Shown here piece after piece: positions 55,561 to 64,000 of a DNA stretch of 64,000 nt. How positions within the stretch are numbered: the first letter of the stretch is position 1; each line of letters starts with the position of its first letter. The notes under the pieces were generated by a model that worked only from the letters and a program-made list of their open reading frames with translations, did no database searches and had not been told where the DNA came from. The DNA is from Paraspadella gotoi (lineage: Eukaryota; Chaetognatha), in contig CM119263.1 in the NCBI GenBank assembly GCA_051294375.1, positions 2,725,583-2,789,582 on the forward strand, in the 5' to 3' direction. A program made the translations under genes and the position numbers.

Positions 55561-56160
55561 AACCCAAAAAAATGAAAGAAGAACATAAGTTGGTTCAGTT
55601 TGTTAAATTTAGTCATAGATAGAATCTTTCCTTTCCTAATAAAGTTGTGACGATAAAATTACGACGAAAAAAACCTGATGGAGATTCTGGCCTTCAAACG
55701 TTGGGTTTCGGAAAATGAGAAAAACCTGGGATTCGAAGAGGGTCAAAACGAGAGCCGATGAAAAGAGGAGCCCAAACGCTTTCAGCCAATGAAAAGCCAG
55801 GAATCCCAACTAGAAAAGCACAATTGGTGTGAATATAAATTCATGTACACGAAAATAAATTATCAAATTAAATCAATTTGCGACTTTTCAAATTTCCTTT
55901 TCGCAAAAATATAAAAAGCTTAGCCGTTTGTGCTAAGTGGCTCGGCCGGAAAAGAAGGGGCCCGAAGGGCTTGGGCGGAAACGCAGGGCACGATGGGCTT
56001 GAGCGGACACAGGAGGGGCTAGACCGAAAAGCAGGAGCCCGAAGGGCTTGGCCGGAAACAGAGGGACTCGAGTGGCATGGCATCGTCTCATCCATCAACC
56101 GTCTTAGTTAAGGATATAAGAATACATAAAAAGAAATTCCAAATCTTATCTAATATTCAA
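55561..56160. other. no gene seen; minisatellite-like 'cccgaagggcttgg'
   Basis: At 55935-56065 the words ggcccgaagggcttgggcgg, gagcccgaagggcttggccg and relatives recur about every 30-35 bp. Confidence 0.6.
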
Positions 56161-56188
56161 TCGTGTGTATGACTAACAAGAACGGTGT

Positions 56189-56504
56189 GTTGCATCGCAG
56201 TGACTTTATTTTCATGTGTATGACATGACATGACATGATGAAAAAACATTCTTTGCCCTTGTATTTATGACATGAATGGAAACGAAATTTCGTATTTTAT
56301 TCCTTTTAATTTTAGGATTTCCAGAAGGCGGCGCTGGCAGATTTGAGGTTTTTTCCTGTCTGAACAAATGAGCAACCAACTATAGGCAAATTATATGCAT
56401 TTTTAACGAAAGTGGGACATACCGACGGACAGATATATCGACCGATAGACAGACCGACTGTCCGACCGACCGAAAAGTGAATTATTGAGTACTCGCGGCG
56501 CAAC
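56189..56504 (+). mobile_element. MITE-like family B copy
   Basis: Left end gttgcatcgcagtgacttta; right end gagtactcgcggcgcaac, whose complement starts gttgcgccgcgagtactc. This copy shows the inverted ends best. It holds 'ccagaaggcggcgctggcag' and a gaccgaccg core. Confidence 0.75.
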
Positions 56505-56509
56505 TAAAA

Positions 56510-56890
56510 ACTTTCGATATGCTGAGACTATATATCTTTAAGAAATGCGTTCCCAAGGAATGTCTGTCTGTAGAAAATGTGTTTTCAGGTCAGATTATAA
56601 CGATCCCTGGCCGATAAAGAAATGATCGGATGCGAGGCTCTCACCTCAAGAGCCGAAACCTGGAACGAGACGTCTGATATCTTGCACCGTCGATTTTCGA
56701 AAATTTAATTCTGACAAATTCGAAAATTAAAACAAATTAATAACATAATTAAAGCAAATTGATTTTTTTTTTCGGTTGATTTATTTGCAAGTCATTTTAA
56801 ATAGATCACTTTTTTTGTTTTTTAAATAAAAACTGGAATGATATATCTCGTAGCTCTCTTTCTGTCTCCTTCCTTATGCTTCATTCTCAG
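56510..56890. other. no gene seen
   Basis: Mixed to AT-rich DNA without splice-bounded frames. Confidence 0.5.
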
Positions 56891-56897
56891 ACTCTGT

Positions 56898-56948
56898 TTC
56901 TCTCTCTCTCTCCCTCTCTCTCTCCCTCTCCCTCTCTCTCTCTCTTTC
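56898..56948. repeat. CT-rich tract
   Basis: ctctctctctctccctctct. Confidence 0.92.
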
Positions 56949-57215
56949 ACTCCACTTCTAAAGTACAAATAAATAGAAAATATAAAATATGTTTCGCGTC
57001 CCCGAGTCATTTGTCCACATTAATTCCCGTCATTAATAAGTTATATCGATTCTCTTATTCACGTTTAGAGAATCCATTGTACTTCTCCTCCTAATGAAAA
57101 TTAACGACTTCTGCCGCCAATGCCGCTTCGCAATGCCGCCTGGCAGATTGCAGGCGCTGAGAATTTTCCCTTATTATTTGATGGAAAAAAATTAAACGAG
57201 GCGGGCGGGGGAAGA

Positions 57216-57258
<43 letters not shown>

Positions 57259-57335
57259 AGAAGAGAGAAGAGAGAGAGAGAGAGAGAAGATCTTGAAAAA
57301 AAGAACGAGAGAAAAGAGAGAGAGAGAGAGAGAGA

Positions 57336-57391
<56 letters not shown>

Positions 57392-57448
57392 CTTTAAAAA
57401 AAGAGCGAGAGAAAAGAAGAGATAGTAAGAAGAAGAATTAGACAGACG

Positions 57449-57513
<65 letters not shown>

Positions 57514-57518
57514 AGAGA

Positions 57519-57553
<35 letters not shown>

Positions 57554-57556
57554 AGG
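57216..57556. repeat. GA microsatellite cluster with a repeated 60-80-bp unit
   Basis: GA tracts separated by gaagatcttgaaaaaaagaa- and gaagatctttaaaaaaagag-type spacers, so GA plus spacer is duplicated. Confidence 0.92.
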
Positions 57557-57634
57557 GTTGAGGAAAGGCCTCAAAATGAGACTCCTGAGAGTCAAAAGAG
57601 CCTCAACAAGGTCGCGGTTCGCGTTGGAGGAGGA

Positions 57635-57682
57635 AGACATCTTCATCATCATCTTCATCATCTTCATCATCCTCTTCATTGC
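57635..57682. repeat. (TCATCT)n/(CATCTT)n repeat
   Basis: catcttcatcatcatcttca; reads as Asp/Glu on the minus strand. Confidence 0.85.
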
Positions 57683-57714
57683 GAAGAGTTAAAATTCCGG
57701 GGAGAAGAAAGTCG

Positions 57715-57995
57715 GCAATTAGAAAAGAAAAATGACAAATGGGAGCAACGGTTTGACAGCGAGGAAAAGTAATGACAGAGGAATGACAAAATGCAGAAAA
57801 ATGACAAATCGGAGCAACGATTTGACAGAGAGGAAAAGAAATGATAGAGGAATGACCAAATGCAGAGAAATGACAAATTGGAACACCGATTAGACAGAGA
57901 CGAAAATACGAAAATGACAAAGGAATTACAAAATTCAGGAAAAGGACAAATTTGAGCAACGATTTGACAGAGAGGAAAAGAAATAACAGAGGAGA
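57715..57995. repeat. 69-bp minisatellite
   Basis: About four units built on gatttgacagagaggaaaag, aaatgacagaggaatgacaa and aatgcagaaaaatgacaaat. The 3n unit keeps minus-strand frames open with a 23-residue period. Confidence 0.92.
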
Positions 57996-58042
57996 CAAAT
58001 GACACCTGGGAGAATAAAAAGAAATGACGACTGGTATAATTT

Positions 58043-58402
58043 ATGGTAAATGTTTTCGTCAAGAGAGGAAACGAATATAATAATTACTTTGAGAAAAGAT
58101 GTTTTAAAGTGTTTTGGCGGGAAATTAGAGTGAAAACTGAATTACGCGGCTCACAACAAACTGCAGCTCAGGGAATAGAACAACTGCCTTGCTGCATAGC
58201 AAAGCCGAGGAAGCAGTGTCATGGACGCAAAGCTGAAGCGATTCTCAATGATTTTAAAAAAAAATTAACGCGAAGGGATTTCTTAGAAATGCTCAGACCG
58301 CCCCCCTCTCCTATCTCGACTGAATTGTTCTCATTTCTCGCCGAATTCCGTTTTTCAATTCTCATCAATTCTCTTTTCTCAATCTTAGCGAAAGAGAAAT
58401 AA
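58043..58402 (+). CDS. candidate ORF, 119 codons, unrecognised
   Basis: ATG at 58043 opens MVNVFVKRGNEYNNYFEKRC and stays open to TAA at 58402, ending just before a family A element. It contains CIAKPRKQCHGRKAEAILND and a basic stretch. Composition is not repeat-derived. No family recognised; a chance ORF or decayed gene is equally possible. Confidence 0.2.
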   Translation: MVNVFVKRGNEYNNYFEKRCFKVFWREIRVKTELRGSQQTAAQGIEQLPCCIAKPRKQCHGRKAEAILNDFKKKLTRRDFLEMLRPPPSPISTELFSFLAEFRFSILINSLFSILAKEK

Positions 58403-58415
58403 GCCATTGAGGGCA

Positions 58416-58656
58416 CTATTTCATAAAAGCGCCCTATTTTCGTTCACATCGAAAAACCTAATTTTAAATTAAAGATTTTACCTTAACGAATACTTAACCA
58501 AATCCTTAATCCTAACCTAATCTCTAACCTTATCCTCTAACCATAACCGCAATCCTTATCTAAATCTATAACCAAATATTTAATATAATACATAACTTTA
58601 AACCCTATCATTAACCCCTTACCTGAATTAAGAATTGGACGCTTTTGGAAAACATG
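58416..58656 (-). mobile_element. MITE-like family A copy
   Basis: Ends ctatttcataaaagcgccct and gaattggacgcttttggaaa. Interior of ccttaac, aaccctaac-like and taatcc words. Confidence 0.72.
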
Positions 58657-58885
58657 GTTCAATTGAAATCTTAAATCTACGTGGGAAACAAAAAAGGTGA
58701 CGGAAGACGAAGAGTAGAGTATATTAATAAAGATAAAGTTTTAAGTAAACTATGACGAAATTAAATAATAAAAAATGGAAATAAAGAAGAAAAAATGAGG
58801 ATAAAAGAACAGAAAGAGAAAGAAAAGGAGATTAAAAAGAATATGAACGAAAAAAAAGATAATTGAAGACGTGAAAGATTATCGA

Positions 58886-58891
58886 GTTGTT

Positions 58892-58973
<82 letters not shown>
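58886..58973. repeat. (GTC)n followed by (GTT)n
   Basis: About 14 gtc units pass directly into about 15 gtt units. Confidence 0.97.
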
Positions 58974-58974
<1 letters not shown>

Positions 58975-59057
58975 AATGCCGCAGTGAGGGTTGAGGGATC
59001 CGGATTAAGGGGATAGCTGGTCCTCGTTCGCGGCTGGATTAGAATTACAAGTCGAGA

Positions 59058-59095
59058 TTAATTAATTAATTAATTAATTAAATAATTAATCTTAC
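59058..59095. repeat. (ATTA)n repeat
   Basis: attaattaattaattaatta. Confidence 0.9.
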
Positions 59096-59289
59096 GTTAA
59101 TTAAGAAGAGAATTTAAACAAGTTTGAGCTTAACAACGTCGGATCTGCCCACGATATATTTTAGCTCATCGGTTAATATGATGAAAAGTCATGATAAATA
59201 ATTATGATATATGTTTATTTATTTATTCATAACTGGCAATAATATTGTAATTGCGCACAAATTGAAGTTTATATCTTATATGATTATGG

Positions 59290-59395
59290 GAGATGGACGG
59301 ACGGATGGACAGACGGACGGAGAGGCGGAGGGACGGAGGAACGGACGGACGGACAGAAGAAAGAGTGGACGGAGGGACGGACAGACGGACTGCAA
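59290..59395. repeat. (GGAC)n/(GGAG)n repeat
   Basis: ggacggacggatggacagac and variants. It resembles the core of family B but lacks its ends. Confidence 0.9.
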
Positions 59396-59643
59396 ACAAA
59401 AAAAACATGAAACTCGCCATTCAAATCGGGAAATCTGTTAAGAAACAACTCGGAGGCTTTTCAATCGAAATGCAATTCTATATAAAGTTAATCTACGAAT
59501 TCAACACTGAACGCTCTTTTCTTTCTTTCTTTATTTTTTTTTCTACCTTTCTTTTCTCTCTTGCCGTTGGAACGTTTCAGTTATTGTTTAAGTGCATTTC
59601 CTTCATCTTTATTTCTTTCTCTTTCCTTTTCGCATCATCGCAG

Positions 59644-59777
59644 AAGTATCAAGCCACCAAAAGCAAATCGGATCGGAGACTCGGGCGATCTCCGCGGAAA
59701 TGGAATCGCCGAATCCTGATTGGTCAAGCATGGAACCGGAATCGACCAATCAGCTTGCAGAATCATTGGAACTGTAA
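59644..59777 (+). CDS. candidate terminal exon, acidic C-terminus
   Basis: A strong acceptor (tctttccttttcgcatcatcgcag, read in part) is followed by two bases of a split codon, then VSSHQKQIGSETRAISAEME and SPNPDWSSMEPESTNQLAES to LEL and TAA. Composition is polar and acidic like a protein tail. A basic alternative frame is also open. The inverted CCAAT pair inside offers a different explanation (promoter). Confidence 0.33.
59716..59753. promoter_or_regulatory. inverted pair of CCAAT boxes
   Basis: CTGATTGGTC at 59716-59725 and its exact complement GACCAATCAG at 59744-59753, 18 bases apart. Both halves contain the CCAAT core known as the NF-Y binding site. The gene at 60820 begins about 1.07 kb downstream. 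Confidence 0.35.
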
Positions 59778-59799
59778 ATTTTACCTACTTCGCCGATCC

Positions 59800-60560
59800 T
59801 CTTCCTTAGTTATAAATATACTTAGCTTGCTCTAGTTTCAGTAGCATTGGTCAAGACTCCTGCGAGGTCTTGACAGTAGACACCCCGAAAAAGAAAATAG
59901 AAATAACCCATTTTTGAAACACAAAAAAATGAAAAATATAATGTTTTTACTACATCGTAGTGAAGTCGAAAAATTCTGATCCAAGCAAGTTTTTTTGAAT
60001 TGGATTTTAAAGTTTTGTTATAATTTTTCATACAAAATAATGAGAAATTAATCAACGACTTTGTCATTCTTTGTCAAATTTTACTTTCTTTATATCAATC
60101 ATTATCTACTGAAAGAGAGCTTTAATTTGAACTCACTCTCATAAGCCTACGATTATTCGTTCTCAAGTTATTATTGAAAATAACTCAATTTATTACAAAA
60201 ATAGTAACCATTTTGTAATTATCACACGAAAGACTTATTCAATTCTTATTTAGTAAAAAACTATAGAAATTTAACATACAATTGCAAGAGCATAATTAGT
60301 AATATTATATATCCTAAAGAATCCCCATTTTATGAGCTTTCTTTAGAGTCTAATCTCAGTTCTCTGTGATAATTCGTTTCTTCAGAATAAAATCGTTTGA
60401 TTTCGCCTCCGAGTCGGCAAAACGCTAACATCGCTCGAGCGGCGCCACTCCTCAGTCCTAGGGTCGCATTTCCGATTATCAAGAAAACACATCTGTTTCC
60501 TAGTATTAGGATCGAAAACAAAATTAAAACAATATAATGAATGTATAATTGTTTATGAAT
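59800..60560. other. no gene seen; AT-rich
   Basis: AT-rich, with a small GC-richer patch at 60395-60475. Confidence 0.6.
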
Positions 60561-60652
60561 AAAAGAAAATCGTGAGAATGAAAAGGAAATTTAGTCAGAA
60601 TAGTCGTCGACGTCGTCGTCGTCAGTCAAAGAAAAAAATGAGAAGGCGGTTT

Positions 60653-60655
<3 letters not shown>

Positions 60656-60687
<32 letters not shown>
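60656..60687. repeat. (CT)n microsatellite
   Basis: About 16 CT units, 130 bp upstream of the start codon at 60820. Confidence 0.95.
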
Positions 60688-60689
<2 letters not shown>

Positions 60690-60819
60690 AGTTATTGAAT
60701 TTAAGACATATATTTTATCCTCATCTTTCGCTTCTCTTCCTCTTCTTTCTTTTACCTTTCCGTCTTTCGACGTCAAAGCATCCGACGGAAAAAAATTCCC
60801 GCCAAACTGAAAAAAAAAA

Positions 60820-60964
60820 ATGGCGACAGATTTAGCGGCAGTCACCGTCAAAGGGTTTCTCAGCGCCGCTGACGTCTTGACCGACGTCAAATCGGCCGTG
60901 GATCCGATTTCGTCGGACAGCGTTTACTTCGGAAAAATCGGCTACAAGCTGATCGCGTTTTTAG
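60820..60964 (+). CDS. first coding exon of a small membrane protein
   Basis: ATG in a good context (aaaaATGGCG) starts MATDLAAVTVKGFLSAADVL and runs 48 codons plus one base to a GTGAGA donor. The last residues (IGYKLIAFL) begin a hydrophobic segment completed by exon 2. The phase-1 exit matches the phase of the exon at 61526, and codons are varied and CpG-containing. Residues 1-40 are polar with an amphipathic start, without a clear signal peptide. A CT tract and pyrimidine-rich DNA lie upstream, probably promoter or 5' UTR. I do not recognise the family. Confidence 0.75.
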
Positions 60965-61019
60965 GTGAGACCTTTGTAAAGCGCTCCGTTTGAGGTCACT
61001 TAAAATTTATGAAGGTTTG

Positions 61020-61385
61020 CAGCGCCAGCGATGATTGCCTTCAGGCTAGACCGGGTTGCCTCTCAACAGTTGAGCCATCTGGCTACATTTTGTAGCAGGT
61101 TCACTTTAATCTCTCAATGCTAACACGGAGGCGCCTTGGTACTTGAGTTCATATCAATTCCGGTTTTAAGCTAAGAAACTGTTTCCAGAAGATTTACTGG
61201 AAGCAGTGTAGTGCAGGTTACAATCGGTGGCCATAAAGTGAGCATTTCCCAGGCTCCACCCACCTATAGTCATCGATGCCTCATTTGTGATCCATTGACT
61301 TAATAATTTAAGCTCTTTGTAGCGGGTAACCAACCTTCAGGATGCGTGAGGATGGACAAATTGACCATAAACCGCTTTGGGATTA
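61020..61385 (+). mobile_element. old, decayed SINE relative in intron 1
   Basis: 61246-61385 aligns in order with the SINE: 'ccacccacctatagtcat' for 'caccccgcctagaatcat', and 'gatgcgtgaggatggac' for 'gaagcgtgaggacggcc'. 61197-61228 (ctggaagcagtgtagtgcag) matches the complement of the spacer at 62119-62148. 61020-61130 (gaccgggttgcctctcaaca, agcaggttcact) looks like a second decayed tRNA-like unit, so the ancestor may have been dimeric. Confidence 0.65.
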
Positions 61386-61430
61386 AATTAATTAATTAAT
61401 AATTGTCTAATTAATTAATTAATTTGAAAT
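61386..61430. repeat. (ATTA)n repeat
   Basis: attaattaattaataattgt, directly after the old SINE; it may derive from its tail. Confidence 0.85.
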
Positions 61431-61525
61431 TTGAAATCCGACATTGTTTGCTCCATCTTGTTTTGATTGAGATTGTAAAATCAGATTACAAAAAATCGTG
61501 CCTAACTACTGAATCTTATCCTTAG

Positions 61526-61711
61526 TTATTCATTGCGCCGTCTCTACTTTTTACGGAATGGCATTTCTCCGGAGGTCAAAGGATCGATTTCCGCGCCTCC
61601 TCGGATCTCAACTTCGAAAGGGACTGACACTGGGTTTTTACATTTTAGGTTTGGGTTCCATTCCTATTTCGGTCGATATATTTCTAGACAAATTATATCA
61701 TCGGACTGGAG
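61526..61711 (+). CDS. second coding exon of the same membrane protein
   Basis: Acceptor gaatcttatccttag and donor GTACGT bound 186 bases. Joined to exon 1 the split codon gives Val49, and the frame continues open to residue 110 with one base left over. Predicted from the sequence: a first membrane helix at about residues 42-63 (part: VIHCAVSTFYGMAFL), a basic loop (RRSKDRFPRLLGSQLRKG), and a second helix at about 82-102 (part: LTLGFYILGLGSIPISVDIF). The positive loop suggests it faces the cytosol or matrix. The protein continues into an exon not seen before 64 kb. Small two-helix proteins of the TMEM type are the nearest description; I name no family. Confidence 0.75.
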
Positions 61712-61828
61712 GTACGTACATTTACATTAAATTTGCATATTTAGAATCACATAGAAGCATAGAATTGGAGTGACTGAAAGAAGGGCTGTCCGTAGTGTGT
61801 GTGAGTGCAGCTTTCTGCTTTCCTTGAG

Positions 61829-62107
61829 AGATAAGGCGTACGTGGGCTGAAGATGACTGTCCGTAACTTCTATAACCCCCTCTAGCAGCCATGGAACGGG
61901 TCCCTGGGCTTGGAACCAGGCTTGAGGGTTTGCCATGCCCCCAAGGCGGCTTACGGCCGTCCTCACGCTTCCCGCAGGGTAGGTACCGGTTGGGATTGAA
62001 CCCGGTACCTAGTGGTCATGAGCTGATGGCTTTACTCAATGAGCCACCGGGTCACAACTGAAAGCGTCATGATTCTAGGCGGGGTGAACCTAGGCAATGC
62101 CCGACAA
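61829..62107 (-). mobile_element. tRNA-derived SINE, young copy 1 of a pair
   Basis: Same boxes and body as 906-1188, on the minus strand, within the intron after 61711 and antisense to the gene. It differs from the next copy by very few bases (ttgccatgcccccaaggcgg shared). Confidence 0.88.
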
Positions 62108-62232
62108 CATGCCCCCCAGATTGTAACCCACCCTGCACTGCTTCCAGTGGAGGGAGGGGAGCAATCTTCAGCTAGACCAAGGGCCTGGAATCAGAAGGTT
62201 GGAATACGCTCGACAGGATGGGCTCACCAGTG
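62108..62232. repeat. spacer between the two SINE copies, matches intron 1
   Basis: Contains ttgtaacccaccctgcactg, the complement of a stretch in intron 1. It is probably part of the ancestral composite element rather than unique DNA. Confidence 0.6.
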
Positions 62233-62512
62233 TGGATAAGGCGCTACGTGGGCTGAAGATGACTGTCCGTAACTTCTATAACCCCCTCTAGCAGCCATGG
62301 AACGGGACCCTGGGCTTGGAACCAGGCTTGAGGGTTTGCCATGCCCCCAAGGCGGCTTACGGCCGTCCTCACGCTTCCCGCAGGTAGGTAACGGGTTGGG
62401 ATTGAACCCGGTACCTAGTGGTCATGAGCTGATGGCTTTACTCAATGAGCCACCGGGTCACAACTGAAAGCGTCATGATTCTAGGCGGGGTGAACCTAGG
62501 CAATGCCCGACA
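62233..62512 (-). mobile_element. tRNA-derived SINE, young copy 2 of a pair
   Basis: Near-identical to 61829-62107, same orientation. Both share the variant 'tcacaactgaaagcgtcatg', absent from the 906 and 12339 copies, so one probably arose by local duplication. Confidence 0.88.
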
Positions 62513-62534
62513 AGTATGTCATCCTTCAGAATCG

Positions 62535-62750
62535 CCTCCCCCGGGGGCGCTGCTAGGGGCGGCCCCTCGGGGTGGCCCCCGGGGCGGCCCGGGGGGCAAG
62601 CAAATCCTTACTGCCTAGGGGCGGCCCCCTGTAGCCTCTTTTTTTGGGCCCAAGGGGCCACTCCAGAGGGAATCCCCAGGGGCTTGAAAAACCTTTCCCC
62701 TGGGGGCTACCCCCAGGGGGATGAATTTGCCTGCCCCTGGAACGACTCTC
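62535..62750. repeat. GC-rich palindromic 'cccctgggg' DNA
   Basis: Many short self-complementary words: cccccgggg, cccctcggggtggccccc, ttcccctgggggctaccccc. This is a sudden GC island in AT-rich DNA with no ORF of note. Confidence 0.8.
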
Positions 62751-62752
62751 TC

Positions 62753-62820
62753 TCCCTCCTATTTCTCTCTCTCTCTCACTCTCTTTCTCTCTTTCTCTAT
62801 CTCTTTTCTTTTTTCATCTT
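62753..62820. repeat. CT-rich tract
   Basis: ctctctctctcactctcttt. Confidence 0.85.
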
Positions 62821-62884
62821 TTATTAAAATAAATTATAAAAATCAAAATAATATCTTTCACTTCAATTAATCAATCAATCATAA

Positions 62885-63270
62885 TTTGGAACCAATATGG
62901 TCAACTTGCATAATTTAGTCAAATGACATAATTTGGTTAACTGACATAATTTGGTCAACTGATATAATTTGGTCAACTTTTATAATTTGGTCAACTTTCA
63001 TAATTTGGTCAACTTTAACAATTTGGTCAACTGGCATAATTTAGTAATTTTTTGTTATAATTTAGTCAACTTGCATAATTTGGTTAACCTTCATAATTTG
63101 GTAAACTTTCATAATTTGGTCAACTGATATAATTTGGTCAACTTTTAGAATTTGGTAAACTTTTAGAATTTGGTAAACTTTTATAATTTGGTAAACTTTC
63201 ATAATTTGGTCAACTGTCATAATTTGGTCAACTTGCATAATTTGGTCAACTTGCGTAATTTGGTCAACAA
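62885..63270. repeat. 18-bp minisatellite 'ataatttggtcaactttc'
   Basis: About 20 units of 18 bp. Because 18 is a multiple of three, the minus strand keeps a 70-codon frame of VDQIMK-like hexapeptides; I regard this as a repeat effect. Confidence 0.95.
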
Positions 63271-63274
63271 TCAA

Positions 63275-63835
63275 CTTAACAATTAGCTAATTATTAATTT
63301 CATCTGTAAAAAATAGAAAGAGAGAAAGAGTGAGAAAATTTTTTAATAAAATTCAAGTAAATGTGACTTTTGTTTTTTCTATTAAAACTCACTTTCACTT
63401 ACATACTTTTCTACCCACACACAAAATTTTATTTTAATTCATCTATGAAATTTTAAATAGTAGAATAAATAGTAGGATGGTTTATATTTTAATTCACTTA
63501 TAAAAAAATTAATTAATTAATTAATTAATTAATTATTAATATCAGTCTTTAAGTCCATCCTACATTAGCATTAAACTCAAATTATTCATGATTAGATATA
63601 TGGATTGGAATAAAATCTTGTTAGTGGGTAGAAAAGTGTGTGACTTAGCTAGATATAAAGTTTTGCTCACTTTCTCTCTCAAACCATCAGCCTTTCCTCA
63701 ACAACGTGAGTTCATCTGAGGCAATCTACAAACAATTATTAATTACAAATCATAAATAAAAAAAAATTTTTTCATGTTAACAATAATTTGAAAAAAATAT
63801 ATATTTTTTTTAGTTACATAAAACAAGTCTTGAAA
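63275..63835. other. no gene seen; AT-rich, (ATTA)n at 63508-63536
   Basis: AT-rich. 'actttctacccacac' (63406) and 'gtgggtagaaaagt' (63623) are short inverted words about 215 bases apart, perhaps the ends of another small element. Confidence 0.45.
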
Positions 63836-63837
63836 GA

Positions 63838-63945
63838 TAGAGAGAGAGAAAAGATAGAGAGAGAGAAGAAAAAGAAAGAGAGAAAAAGAAACAGATAGAA
63901 AAAAAGAGAGAGAGAGAAAGAGAAAGAGAGAGAGAGAGAGTAACA
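63838..63945. repeat. GA-rich microsatellite
   Basis: agagagagaaaagatagaga-type imperfect repeat. Confidence 0.9.
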
Positions 63946-64000
63946 GACAGGGAGAGATATTCTCAGATACAATAACATTGTCAGAAAGTATATTTTCTTA

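Noticed and set aside
63062-63274. Minus-strand VDQIMK hexapeptide-repeat protein
   Set aside because: The 18-bp unit forces an open frame on any stop-free phase; no start context or splice evidence supports expression.

Overview
This is a gene-poor, repeat-dominated piece of a eukaryotic genome, most likely an invertebrate animal. The few coding pieces are short exons with GT-AG splice signals. A tRNA-derived SINE with RNA polymerase III boxes is present in several copies, short inverted-repeat transposons are scattered through the window, and runs of GA/CT, GAAAA, TTTC, GAC/GTC and GTT occur throughout. There are no operons, ribosome-binding sites or bacterial genes. I cannot name the species from sequence alone. 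Most long open frames here are read through microsatellites (poly-SL, poly-RE, poly-KE) and are not genes.

Layout. 0.4-1.2 kb: last coding exon of a minus-strand gene, with an old dispersed repeat in its probable 3' UTR, and a SINE upstream. 1.2-12.2 kb: microsatellites and minisatellites, including copy 1 of a 2.1-kb duplicated block (3.9-6.1 kb). 12.3-15.0 kb: the same dispersed repeat now interrupted by a SINE, a 25-N gap, then copy 2 of the block. 15.9-18.1 kb: a large inverted repeat. 18.9-23 kb: several exon-like pieces, the best a minus-strand exon at 19.4 kb. 23-33 kb: G-rich and polypurine arrays. 33-41 kb: tetranucleotide and minisatellite arrays plus one transposon family. 41.0-49.6 kb: a 9-kb inverted repeat centred on a 25-N gap. 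50-60 kb: minisatellites, transposon copies and weak exon candidates. 60.8-61.7 kb: the first two coding exons of a plus-strand gene for a small membrane protein, with an old SINE in its intron and two young SINE copies in the next intron. 62.5-64 kb: GC-rich palindromic DNA, an 18-bp array and AT-rich DNA.

The two best-supported genes are the minus-strand C-terminus at 683-780 and the plus-strand gene from 60820. I could not assign either to a named family. The most notable non-genic structures are two short inverted-repeat element families. One carries a degenerate TTAGGG-like interior and a 20-25-bp terminal inverted repeat; the other has a CCGA/CCGT-rich core. Two large inverted repeats and one direct duplication abut or contain N gaps, so part of this structure may be an assembly effect.
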